NCBI RefSeq assembly: GCF_008710745.1
Contig: NZ_VYSA01000002.1
Span: 1,149,819 to 1,213,818, forward strand
Length of the DNA: 64,000 bases
Origin: Microbacterium rhizomatis
Lineage (GTDB): Bacteria; Actinomycetota; Actinomycetes; Actinomycetales; Microbacteriaceae
Reading direction: 5' to 3'
Shown: positions 24,366 through 33,016 of the stretch, piece by piece
Layout: the number at the start of each line of letters is the position of its first letter
How positions within the stretch are numbered: the first letter of the stretch is position 1
Program-made: the position numbers and the translations under genes
The notes under the pieces: generated by a model
Told to the model about the DNA's origin: nothing
The model's database searches: none
What the model saw: the letters and a program-made list of their open reading frames with translations, nothing else

Positions 24366-26492
24366 TCAGGGTGCGGCGCGAAGCTCGAGCACGATCGCCT
24401 GCTCGGGCGCGAGCAGCGGCATCGGCAGCCCGACCTCGGCCAGCACACGACCCGTGAGACGAATCGAGCCTTCGGCGAACCATCGCGGCGGTCGATCGGC
24501 GATGGTCAGCGGCGCTCCGCCGAGGATGAGCGGGCGGACGTCGAACCACGCATCCGGGTCGAGCCCGGGGAATCGCACCGGTGGTGGCAGCGCTCCGGCG
24601 GACGAGTCGATCATCGCCACGGCGAAGACGGCGGCGAGCCGTGCGGGATCGATCACACCGTGCACGACCTGCGCAGCATCCGCGGTATCGACCCTCACGA
24701 CCCTTCCCGAGTGAAGCAGGGGCCGCAGGCGCTTGTAGTGACCGAGCCACTCGGCGACCTCGTGCCGCTCGGACTCGGACGCCCGGGAGATGTCCCATTC
24801 GATGCCTGCGCTGCCGAACAGGGCCGTCGCCAGACGGAACGACAGATCGGCGCGACGCCCGGTCGTGTGAGCGCGGGGCGCGCCCACGTGCGCTCCGAGG
24901 TACTCCGGCGGGATCAGGAGTCCCAGAGATCCATGGATCCGCTGACGTTCGAGCGGATCGTTGGTGTCGCTCGGCCAGACCCGATCGACCCGGGTCAACA
25001 TGCCCAGATCGAGCCGGGCACCTCCCGACGCGCACGATTCGATCTCCACCGTCGGGTGAGCTCGTCGCAATCGGTCGATCAGAGCGTACGCGGCCGACGT
25101 CTGCGCGTGAGCCCCGACCGAGAGCAGGTCGCGATTGTGGTCCCACTTCAGGTAGGCGATGTCGTACCGCCTCAGCAGGGCATCGAGATGCGCGAAGAGG
25201 TCTTCCGCCGATCCTTCCGCGGTCAGATCGCGCACGTGCTGGTGACGCCAGGACAGGGCGCCCTCGCGGCCCAGAACCCACGAGGGATGCCGGCGGGCGG
25301 CATCCGAATCGAGGCTGATCATCTCGGGTTCCACCCAGAGCCCGAACTCCATCCCGGCCGCGTGCACACGGTCGATGAGAGGGCCGAGACCATCCGGCCA
25401 GACCGCGGTGTCGACGGTCCAATCGCCGAGCGCGCGACGATCATCTCGACGCCCCCGGAACCAGCCGTCATCGAGCACGAAGCGCTCGACGCCCACCTCC
25501 CGCGCCGCGTCGATCAGAGGAGTGAGCGCTTCGAGAGAATGATCGAAATAGACCGCCTCCCACGTATTGAGGATCGCGGGTCGGGGGCGCCTGGGGGAGT
25601 GCTCGCCCCGGCGGATCCATGCATGCACTCGATCGCTGATCCCGTTGAGCCCGTGCCGCGAGTAGGTCGCGACCGTCCACGGCGCCACATACTCCTCGCC
25701 CTGCTCGAGGACGACCTCGCCGGCCGCGAGCAGTTCGCCCGCACCCAGCACGGTCGGGCCGAGCGCCGATCGCTCTGCCCACACGGCGGTGTCACCGCTC
25801 CAGGCCGCATGGACCGACCAGAGCTCACCGCTCTCCCAGCTGAACCCGGGTGCCCCCGCGACGAGCACGAAGGCGCTGTCATGTCCCCCGCGACCGTGTC
25901 TGCCTTCGCGGGAATGGATGCCGTGTTCCAGCGGCCTCCTGATGGCGCGACCCTCGTGGGCCCACAGGCCGGAGAAGTCGAGCAGCTCGCGTGCTCGCTC
26001 GGGCACCGGCAGGACGGACGCGGCAGCGTCGATCATGAGAGGCGCGGCGGCGATGTTTCGGATCGTCGATCGCACCCTGAGGACGCCCTCGGCGCTCAGC
26101 TCGATCTCGATGACGATCTCGACACCCGCGGCCCGGTCGGAGACCGTGAACGCGGCACCGACGTCGCCGCCCTGTCGCGTGACGACCGGAGCACCGCTCT
26201 GCTCGAGCCGCGTCGAACGGGTCGCCGCGGCTTCCACGGCTCCTTCCAGACGCCAGAGAGCCAGGCCCGGCCGGCCGGTCCATCCCTCGCTCACTCCCGG
26301 GACGAGCGAGACCCGCAGGGGGATGTCGATCGACGACGGGGGAATCGCCGGGACACCGGCGTCGGCGACCAGGATCAGGTCGTCATCGCCGAGATCGCCG
26401 AGGTCGCGACCCCAATGGATGAGCGTGGGCACCGCCGTGCCACGGGCGTCGACGAGAACGCTGACGCCCGCGGCACGGAGATGGATCACCAC
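24366..26492 (-). CDS. GH36 alpha-galactosidase
   Basis: A 708-residue retaining glycosidase of clan GH-D. The nucleophile is Asp near residue 451 in YLKWDHNRDL, followed by the SCASGGARLDLGML motif; the acid/base is Asp near 509 in WPSDTNDPLERQRI. N-terminal beta-supersandwich, catalytic barrel and C-terminal sheet fit the family length. It would split terminal alpha-galactose from raffinose- or melibiose-type sugars. The start is GTG 26492 or 26489. No signal peptide, so it acts on imported sugar. It ends the leftward GH42-ABC operon, 10 bp after the binding-protein gene. Confidence 0.9.
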   Translation of the reverse strand: MVIHLRAAGVSVLVDARGTAVPTLIHWGRDLGDLGDDDLILVADAGVPAIPPSSIDIPLRVSLVPGVSEGWTGRPGLALWRLEGAVEAAATRSTRLEQSGAPVVTRQGGDVGAAFTVSDRAAGVEIVIEIELSAEGVLRVRSTIRNIAAAPLMIDAAASVLPVPERARELLDFSGLWAHEGRAIRRPLEHGIHSREGRHGRGGHDSAFVLVAGAPGFSWESGELWSVHAAWSGDTAVWAERSALGPTVLGAGELLAAGEVVLEQGEEYVAPWTVATYSRHGLNGISDRVHAWIRRGEHSPRRPRPAILNTWEAVYFDHSLEALTPLIDAAREVGVERFVLDDGWFRGRRDDRRALGDWTVDTAVWPDGLGPLIDRVHAAGMEFGLWVEPEMISLDSDAARRHPSWVLGREGALSWRHQHVRDLTAEGSAEDLFAHLDALLRRYDIAYLKWDHNRDLLSVGAHAQTSAAYALIDRLRRAHPTVEIESCASGGARLDLGMLTRVDRVWPSDTNDPLERQRIHGSLGLLIPPEYLGAHVGAPRAHTTGRRADLSFRLATALFGSAGIEWDISRASESERHEVAEWLGHYKRLRPLLHSGRVVRVDTADAAQVVHGVIDPARLAAVFAVAMIDSSAGALPPPVRFPGLDPDAWFDVRPLILGGAPLTIADRPPRWFAEGSIRLTGRVLAEVGLPMPLLAPEQAIVLELRAAP

Positions 26493-26502
26493 GGATGGAC
26501 TA

Positions 26503-27834
26503 CTACTGCGCAACCGGGATCGATTGAGCTTCCAGTGCCTTGATCGTCGAGGCCTGACCGTTGGAGAGCGCATCCTCCAGCGTCTGGGTTCCCGAAACGG
26601 CAGCCTTGAAGCCGTCGGACACGTCGCTGTACACCTGCGTCATCGTCGGACCCCACACGAAGTCCGGGCTGACCTGCGTCGCTGCTTCGGCGAACACGTC
26701 GTAGATCTTCTGCCCGCCGTAGAAGGGGACGCCTTCGGAGAGCGAGGGCAGCTTGAGGCCGGCCGTGGTCGCGGGATAGATCTGTGCCGTCTTGTTCAGC
26801 GATGTCAGCGCCTCGTCGGAGGTGTTCAGCCACAGAGCGAACTTCGCCGCTTCGTACAGGTGCTTCGTGCCCTTGAAGACGGCTACGGAAGAGCCACCCC
26901 AGTTGCCCGACGCGTTGCCGCCCTTCTCCCACTGCGGGGCGAGGGCCACAGACCACTTGCCGGATGTGTCGGGCGCGCCGCTGAGGATGGAGTTCGCACC
27001 CCACACTGCTGAGTTCCACGACCACACCTGACTCGAGTTGTACGCGTTGTTCCACTCATCGCTCCACGCCGGGTAGGTGGAGACCAGGTCGTTCTTGATG
27101 AGGTCCTCCCAGTAGTCCGCCACCTTCACGGATTCCGGGCTCGTCAGCTGCACCTTCCACGAGTCGCCGTCGTTCGCGAACCATTCTCCGCCGGCCTGCC
27201 ACACGAATCCAGCGAACTGGTTGATGTCGGTCTGCGAGAAGTTGGTGATGTAGCCGCCGAGCTGGCGGATCTTCACCGCGGCTGCGCGGTACTCGTCCCA
27301 CGTGGTGGGCACGGGGATGTTGTTCTGCGCGAAGAGGTCGGAGCGGTAGAAGAGGCCGAGAGGGCCCTGATCCTGCGGGATGCCGTAGACCTGATCGGAC
27401 GTGCCGAGCGAGACCTGCCCCCACGTCCAGGGAAGGAACTGATCCTTGGCCGCGACGACGTCCGCGCATGCCGCGAGGTTCTCGAGACCGTCCTGCACGC
27501 GGAAGTTCGGCAGCGCGTCGTACTCGATCTGACCGAGGTCGGGGGCGTTGCCCGCCTGCAGCTGGTTGAAGAAGTTCTGATAGGTCCCCGCGTTGCCGGA
27601 CGGGCCGGTCTGGACCTGAACCTGAATGTCGGGGTTCTCCTTGTTCCAGAGTGCGACGGCATCCTCGATGCCGGGGATCCAGGACGTGAAGGTCAACGTG
27701 ACATCGCCGCCGGCCGGAGCGCAGGCGCTCGAGTCGGCGGAACCCGTCGAGGAGCTGCCTGAGGAGCAGCCGGCCACGACGAGCGCTGTGGCGGCGAGCA
27801 GGGCGGCGCTGACCGCTCGTGTTGTGTGTCGCAT
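26503..27834 (-). CDS. sugar ABC transporter substrate-binding lipoprotein
   Basis: A 443-residue family-1 extracellular solute-binding protein. The signal peptide ends in the lipobox VVAGC (Cys 23), followed by a Ser/Gly linker and a two-lobe binding fold rich in Trp and Tyr, as is usual for carbohydrate ligands. Start ATG 27834. With the two MalF/MalG-like permeases upstream it makes a CUT1-type importer, probably for galactosides given the GH36 and GH42 neighbours. No ATPase gene is here; a shared MsiK-type ATPase elsewhere is likely. Confidence 0.92.
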   Translation of the reverse strand: MRHTTRAVSAALLAATALVVAGCSSGSSSTGSADSSACAPAGGDVTLTFTSWIPGIEDAVALWNKENPDIQVQVQTGPSGNAGTYQNFFNQLQAGNAPDLGQIEYDALPNFRVQDGLENLAACADVVAAKDQFLPWTWGQVSLGTSDQVYGIPQDQGPLGLFYRSDLFAQNNIPVPTTWDEYRAAAVKIRQLGGYITNFSQTDINQFAGFVWQAGGEWFANDGDSWKVQLTSPESVKVADYWEDLIKNDLVSTYPAWSDEWNNAYNSSQVWSWNSAVWGANSILSGAPDTSGKWSVALAPQWEKGGNASGNWGGSSVAVFKGTKHLYEAAKFALWLNTSDEALTSLNKTAQIYPATTAGLKLPSLSEGVPFYGGQKIYDVFAEAATQVSPDFVWGPTMTQVYSDVSDGFKAAVSGTQTLEDALSNGQASTIKALEAQSIPVAQ

Positions 27835-27895
27835 CTTCTCTCTTTCTTGGTGGGTGTTTCTTGGTGGGGAGGGCGGTCCGCAAAGCGGACGGGAG

Positions 27896-28831
27896 TCATT
27901 TGAGCGCGCCGGATCCGAGTCCGTTGCGCCAGTAGCGCTGAAGCAGCAGGAACGTGATGATCAGCGGCACGATCGAGATCAGCGAGCCGATCAACACGTA
28001 GGTGCGCAGTTCGGGGAACTGGTTGATGGTCGAGTTCCACGCGTAGAGGCCATACGTCACCGGGAACAGGTCCTCGCTGCGCAACATGATGAGCGGCAGG
28101 AAGAAGTTGTTCCAGATCGACACGAACTGGAACAGGAAGACGGTCACCAGGGCGGGGAACATCAGGCGGATCGAGATCGTGAAGAACGTACGCACCTCGC
28201 CCGAGCCGTCGAGTCTGCTCGCCTCGAGCAGCTCTTCCGGGACGGATGCCTCGGCGAACACCCTCGTCAGATACACCCCGAACGGGCTGACGACGCTGGG
28301 GAGGAAGACCGACCAGAAGGTGTCGGTCAGCTGCACCTGGCTGAACAGCAGGAAGAGGGGCAGTGCGAGCGCGGTGGCCGGCACGAGGACTCCGCCGAGC
28401 ACGACGTTGAAGATCGTCTCACGACCGCGGAACCGATACTTCGCGAGGGCGTAACCGCACATGCCCGCGAGGATCGTGGCCACGAGCGCCCCCAGCCCGG
28501 CGTAGAGCGCGCTGTTGCCCAGCCATCGAAGGTAGACGCCGTTTCGATACGTGAGCAGCCCCGTGAGGTTCTCGAGGAAGTTCGGGGCCGCGAACCACAG
28601 CGGGTTCGTGGAGAACAGATCGCCGCGCGACTTCGTGGAGGCCACCAGCAGCCACCAGATGGGGGTGAGGAAGTAGAGCGTGAAGACCGTCATCACCAGG
28701 AAGGTGGCGGCCCGCGGCACGATTCCTTCTCGTGGGCCGCGACCCGACGGCAGCTCTGACCGTCGCTTCGACCCGGTGACGACGGCGCGGGTGTTCAGCG
28801 ACATCGTGTCTGCTTTCGCCTGCGAGCTCAC
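27896..28831 (-). CDS. sugar ABC transporter permease, MalG type
   Basis: A 311-residue CUT1 permease with six membrane helices and the EAA loop in EASRLDGSGEVRTFFTISIRL, which contacts the ATPase. GTG 28831 overlaps the upstream permease stop as GTGA; a later ATG at codon 10 is possible. It forms the channel with the MalF-type subunit. The 61 bp to the binding-protein gene contain short T-rich repeats but no clear hairpin, so the operon continues. Confidence 0.92.
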   Translation of the reverse strand: MSSQAKADTMSLNTRAVVTGSKRRSELPSGRGPREGIVPRAATFLVMTVFTLYFLTPIWWLLVASTKSRGDLFSTNPLWFAAPNFLENLTGLLTYRNGVYLRWLGNSALYAGLGALVATILAGMCGYALAKYRFRGRETIFNVVLGGVLVPATALALPLFLLFSQVQLTDTFWSVFLPSVVSPFGVYLTRVFAEASVPEELLEASRLDGSGEVRTFFTISIRLMFPALVTVFLFQFVSIWNNFFLPLIMLRSEDLFPVTYGLYAWNSTINQFPELRTYVLIGSLISIVPLIITFLLLQRYWRNGLGSGALK

Positions 28832-29772
28832 AGTGCCGCTCCTCTGCGCCGCGTGATCCGAAGGAACGTGAACGAGAGGATGAACGTCGCCAGCGCCAAG
28901 ACCACCGACATCGCCGCCGCGAGTGAGACGTTCGGCACAGAACTGGTGGCGTAGATCGTCATGTTCGGCGTGTACGTGCTGGTGACGGCCGAGCTGAAGG
29001 CGCGGAACGTCTGCGGCTCGGCGAGCAGCTGGAGCGTTCCGATGATCGAGAGCACCGATGTCAGCACGAGTGACGGGCGGACGAGCGGGATCTTGATCGA
29101 CCAGGCGATGCGCAGCTGGCCGGCGCCGTCCAGGCGCGCGGCTTCGTAGATGTCCGTGGGTATCGACAGCAGTGTCGAATAGATGATGAGCATGTTGTAC
29201 CCGACGAAGACCCACGTGACGACGTTGGCGATCGACCAGAGCACGAAGTCCGATGACAAGAAGTCGACCTTGCTCGTCACCGCGGAGAACGGCGAGAGCT
29301 GCGGCGAGTAGAGGAAGCCCCACATGATGGCCGCGATCACGCCGGGGACGGCGTACGGGACGAAGAAGGCGAGCCGGAAGAACCGCTTGCCTTTCAGCAG
29401 GGGTGAGTCCAGCAGCAGAGCGAACAGGAGCGCGAGGCCGAGCATCACCGGTACCTGGACGACTCCGAACACGAGCACGCGGACCACCGACTGCCAGAAG
29501 ACCTCGTTCTCGAACACCCGCACGTACTGCGAGAGGCCGCCGAACACTTCGGTCGCCGCTCCGAACGTTCCTTGGCGCTCGACGACCAGGAGCGACTTCC
29601 AGATGGCGTAGCCGATCGGCACGAGGTAGAACGCGATGAAGAGCACCGCGAACGGGCCGACGAAGATCGCGAGTGCGCCGATCGGCACCGTCCGCGCCCG
29701 CCGGCGCCTGTTGTTGCCCGGCGACGCCGTGCGCGCGACGCGCGCGGGGACGCTTGTGGTGGTGGAGCTCAT
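28828..29772 (-). CDS. sugar ABC transporter permease, MalF type
   Basis: A 314-residue CUT1 permease with six membrane helices and the EAA loop in YEAARLDGAGQLRIAWSIKIPL. Its first 30 residues are basic (NNRRRRARTVP) ahead of the first helix, consistent with a cytoplasmic N-terminus. ATG 29772 overlaps the GH42 stop as ATGA, so import and hydrolysis genes are coupled. The substrate is inferred from the flanking alpha- and beta-galactosidase genes. Confidence 0.92.
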   Translation of the reverse strand: MSSTTTSVPARVARTASPGNNRRRRARTVPIGALAIFVGPFAVLFIAFYLVPIGYAIWKSLLVVERQGTFGAATEVFGGLSQYVRVFENEVFWQSVVRVLVFGVVQVPVMLGLALLFALLLDSPLLKGKRFFRLAFFVPYAVPGVIAAIMWGFLYSPQLSPFSAVTSKVDFLSSDFVLWSIANVVTWVFVGYNMLIIYSTLLSIPTDIYEAARLDGAGQLRIAWSIKIPLVRPSLVLTSVLSIIGTLQLLAEPQTFRAFSSAVTSTYTPNMTIYATSSVPNVSLAAAMSVVLALATFILSFTFLRITRRRGAAL

Positions 29773-31841
29773 CGTTGAGCCTCCTCTCGTAGGACGCGGA
29801 CCGCGCCGGGTGGAACGGTCAAGCGGCGCTCCACCGGTTCGCCGGTGAGCAGCTCGAATCCGTGGCCCGGCACCTCGACGAAGTCCTTCGTGTGGTTGAT
29901 GACGAAGCGCCACGTGCGGCCATCGGCCGACTGTCGGACGACGACTTCCACGTCGGCGCCCGCTCCCGGGTGGGGGGTGATGCCGGCCGCCGCGACGATC
30001 CTCGAGATGAGCGCGGCGAGACTCGGCTCATCCAGCATCGTCGCGAGGTACCACGCGTCGCCTGATCCCGGTCCGTTCGCTGCCGTGCGATGCGTGATCG
30101 CGGGCAGACCCGCGGACGGGCCGTCCGCGAAACGGTCGACCACCTCGGCATCCGTCGCGACGATCCGCTCGGACCACATTGCGGCCCGCGCACCGGAGTC
30201 CAGAGCCAGCGTCGTCCCGGGCAGGACGGGGGCGAACTCCTCGACGCGCATGCCGAGCATGTCTCGCCACGCACCCGGATACCCCCCGGGGCGGACTCGG
30301 TCGTCCTGGTCGACGATGCCGCTGTAGAACGTGATCAGCGCGTGCGCGCCGGCGGCGACCGCCTCTTCCACGCGGGCGGCCTCGGCATCCGACACCAGGT
30401 GAAGGCAGGGCACGACAACGAGTCGGTACCGCGTGAGGTCCGAATCAGGTTTGACGATGTCGACCGTCACACCGGCGTCGCGGAGTCCGCGATAGACCGC
30501 GTGAACCTGGTCGAGGTACGAGATCGCAGCCGAAGGCCGGTTCTCGGCATCCGTGGCCCACCATGCTCCCCAGCTGAACAGCACCGCCACATCCGCGACG
30601 ACGCGGCTTCCCCGCACCTCTTCGAGCGCTTTCACGGCGCGACCGAGCTCGAGCACGTCCTTCCAGGCTCCGCTCTGCGTCCCGGAGTGGGGAAGGAGCG
30701 CCGAGTGGAACTTCTCCGCCCCCTGGAGCGAGGCTCGCCACTGGAAGAAGCAGATTCCGTCGGACCCGCGCGCGACGTGGGAGAGGGAGTTCCTCATCAT
30801 CTCGCCGGGCGTCTTGGCGACGTTGACCGGCTGCCAGTTCACGGCCCCGGTGGAGTGCTCCATGAGCAGCCAGGGCTCTCCGCCCGCGAGGCCGCGGGTC
30901 AGATCGGCGGCGAACGAGAGCTCGGCGGTCGGAGCATCCAATCGGTGGTCGAGGTAGTGATCGTTGGCCACGATGTCCACGTCGTCGGCCCAGCTCCAGT
31001 AGTCGAGCGCGCGGACGTGGGCGGTCACCATGAAATTGGTCGTCACCGGCAGGGTGCTGTGCCGGCGGATGACCTCGGCCTCGGCGCGGAAGTAGTCGCG
31101 CAGAGCATCGGATGAGAAGCGTCGATAGTCGAGCATCTGGCCGGGGTTGTACGTCGAGAGGGTCGCTCGCGGGGTCAGGATCTCGGCCCAGTCGTAGTAT
31201 CGCTGGCTCCAGAATGAGGTCCCCCACGCGGCGTTGAGCGCGTCGATCGTGATGTAGCGGGACCGCAGCCAATCCCGGAATGCCGCCGCGGATACTTCGC
31301 AGTGGCAGTACGGATTGTGACAGCCGAGTTCGTTGGAGACGTGCCAGATGGCCACAGCCGGATGTTCGCCGTAGCGTGCGGCCACCGCCTCGACGAGCTC
31401 GAGCGCCGCGGCACGGAACACCGGAGAACTCGGGCACCACGCCTGCCGCCCGCCCGGGTAGCGTCGGGTGCCGTCCTCCATCATGGGGAGAATCTCGGGA
31501 TGCCGTGTCGTGAGCCACGGTGGCGGCGAGGCCGTCCCCGTGCCGAGGTTCACACGGATTCCGTGGGCGTGGAGGAGGTCGATCACCTCATCGAGATCAT
31601 CGAAGTGGAACAACCCGTCCGGGCCTTGAAGGCTCGCCCACCCGAAGATGTTGATCGCTACGAGATCCACGCCCGCTCGCGCCATCAAGGCGACGTCTTC
31701 GCGCCATACTCGCGGATCCCACTGCTCAGGGTTGTAGTCGCAGCCGAAGGCGATGCCTCGATGGGTGAACGAGGGCCGCGACGCGCTCGCGGCGGGGAGG
31801 ACCCGCGTGAGCTGGTCCACGGACGTCGCGCTAACGCTCAC
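29769..31841 (-). CDS. GH42 beta-galactosidase
   Basis: A 690-residue GH42 enzyme. The acid/base is Glu near residue 171 in IWHVSNELGCHN and the nucleophile is Glu near 328 in WLLMEHSTGAVNW. The Cys cluster CHNPYCHCE next to the acid/base probably holds the structural zinc seen in many GH42 proteins. A C-terminal glutamine-amidotransferase-like trimerisation domain and small beta domain complete the family length. GTG 31841 follows AAGGAG; the upstream in-frame ATG overlaps an operator. It has no signal peptide. It leads the operon and faces the LacI regulator. Confidence 0.93.
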   Translation of the reverse strand: MSVSATSVDQLTRVLPAASASRPSFTHRGIAFGCDYNPEQWDPRVWREDVALMARAGVDLVAINIFGWASLQGPDGLFHFDDLDEVIDLLHAHGIRVNLGTGTASPPPWLTTRHPEILPMMEDGTRRYPGGRQAWCPSSPVFRAAALELVEAVAARYGEHPAVAIWHVSNELGCHNPYCHCEVSAAAFRDWLRSRYITIDALNAAWGTSFWSQRYYDWAEILTPRATLSTYNPGQMLDYRRFSSDALRDYFRAEAEVIRRHSTLPVTTNFMVTAHVRALDYWSWADDVDIVANDHYLDHRLDAPTAELSFAADLTRGLAGGEPWLLMEHSTGAVNWQPVNVAKTPGEMMRNSLSHVARGSDGICFFQWRASLQGAEKFHSALLPHSGTQSGAWKDVLELGRAVKALEEVRGSRVVADVAVLFSWGAWWATDAENRPSAAISYLDQVHAVYRGLRDAGVTVDIVKPDSDLTRYRLVVVPCLHLVSDAEAARVEEAVAAGAHALITFYSGIVDQDDRVRPGGYPGAWRDMLGMRVEEFAPVLPGTTLALDSGARAAMWSERIVATDAEVVDRFADGPSAGLPAITHRTAANGPGSGDAWYLATMLDEPSLAALISRIVAAAGITPHPGAGADVEVVVRQSADGRTWRFVINHTKDFVEVPGHGFELLTGEPVERRLTVPPGAVRVLREEAQR

Positions 31842-31865
31842 GGTTCTCCTTGATCGACTCTGACC

Positions 31866-31879
31866 TGTGCACGTGCACA
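31866..31879. promoter_or_regulatory. LacI-type operator O1
   Basis: TGTGCACGTGCACA is a perfect 14-bp palindrome with the central CG typical of LacI-family operators. It lies 25 bp upstream of the GH42 start and 99 bp upstream of the lacI-family start, in a good position to control both directions. Confidence 0.75.
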
Positions 31880-31910
31880 CATTGCGTCACAGAAGAAGAA
31901 CTGTGAAATG

Positions 31911-31924
31911 TGTGAACGTACACA
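31911..31924. promoter_or_regulatory. LacI-type operator O2
   Basis: TGTGAACGTACACA matches O1 at most positions and is a near-palindrome around the same central CG. Centre-to-centre distance from O1 is 45 bp, roughly four helical turns, so one regulator tetramer or two dimers could bind the same face. Confidence 0.7.
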
Positions 31925-31977
31925 GAATGCCTGAGATCGGCCAGGACGTCAACTCCGCCGACGGATAGAGTGGGGGC

Positions 31978-33000
31978 GTGGCGAGTCCCCCTCACAGGAA
32001 GCGGCGAGCGACCGTGCACGACGTCGCCATTCATTCCGGCGTTTCTCGGGGCACCGTCAGCCGATACATCAACGGCGAGCGTTACGTGTCTTCCGCCGCC
32101 AGGGAGGCGATCGAGGCCGCCATCCGCGAAGTCGGGTACGTTCCGAACACCGCGGCGCGGAACCTCGTCATGCAGCGCAGCCAGTCGGTGGGGTTCATCG
32201 TTCACGAACCGGGATCGCTCTTCATCGAAGACCCCAATATCGGCGAGATCATGCTGGGCGCCAACGCCACCCTGTCCGCCGAAGACCATCAGATGGCAGT
32301 GCTGGTCGTCGATTCCGATCGCGACACAGACCGAGTCGCGCGCTACCTCTCGGGTGGGTTCGTGGAAGGGGCGATCATCGTCTCGGCCCGCTCGCACGAC
32401 CCGATATCCGAAGTCATCGACCGCCTCGAGCTTCCCGCCGCCTACGTCGGGCGTCCGCCGGACGCTCCCGCCGCGGCATCCTTCGTCGTCATCGACAATC
32501 GCAGTGCCGCGGCCGCGATCACCACACGGCTTGCGGCCACGGGCCGTCGCAGGATCGGGATGATCGCCGCAGCCCTCGATCGCGACTCCGGCGCCGACCG
32601 TCTCGCCGGCTTCCGGGAAGCGCTCGGCGACAGATTCGATGAGACCCTCGTCGAGGCCACGCCGCTGTACTCGTACTCCGGCGGCCGGGATGCGGCGACG
32701 TCGCTGCTTCAGCGCGCACCGGACATCGATGGACTGTTCGCCGCATCGGATGCCGTGGCCGCCGGCGCCATGGAGGCCCTGCGGGCCGCAGGACGCCGTA
32801 TTCCGGAGGACGTCGCCATCGTGGGCTTCGACGACAGCACCTGGTCTCGGCGGACGATACCTGCGCTTTCCACGGTGCACCAGCCGGCGCGCGAGCTGGG
32901 CGCGGAGGCGGCCCGCCTCGTCCTGCTCAAGCTGCGCGGCGAGGCCGCGCCGACCCAGGTGCAACTGGATTGCAGCGTCGTGTGGCGGGAGTCGGCGTAG
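31978..33000 (+). CDS. LacI-family transcriptional regulator
   Basis: A 340-residue LacI/GalR regulator. The N-terminal helix-turn-helix is TVHDVAIHSGVSRGTVSRYING, with the hinge near ARNLVMQRSQSVG, followed by a periplasmic-binding-protein-like sensor domain. Start is GTG 31978. A possible -10 TAGAGT at 31966-31971 would put +1 at the GTG, so this message may also be leaderless. It is divergent from GH42 across a 136-bp region holding two operators, and ends 17 bp from the convergent glycosidase gene. The inducer is presumably a galactoside or its product. Confidence 0.92.
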   Translation: MASPPHRKRRATVHDVAIHSGVSRGTVSRYINGERYVSSAAREAIEAAIREVGYVPNTAARNLVMQRSQSVGFIVHEPGSLFIEDPNIGEIMLGANATLSAEDHQMAVLVVDSDRDTDRVARYLSGGFVEGAIIVSARSHDPISEVIDRLELPAAYVGRPPDAPAAASFVVIDNRSAAAAITTRLAATGRRRIGMIAAALDRDSGADRLAGFREALGDRFDETLVEATPLYSYSGGRDAATSLLQRAPDIDGLFAASDAVAAGAMEALRAAGRRIPEDVAIVGFDDSTWSRRTIPALSTVHQPARELGAEAARLVLLKLRGEAAPTQVQLDCSVVWRESA

Positions 33001-33016
33001 TCCGGTCACCCCCGGG

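Noticed and set aside
24581..25318. Rightward frames over the GH36 gene
   Set aside because: Arg/Pro/Ser-rich shadows with no recognisable domain, antisense to a well-supported enzyme.
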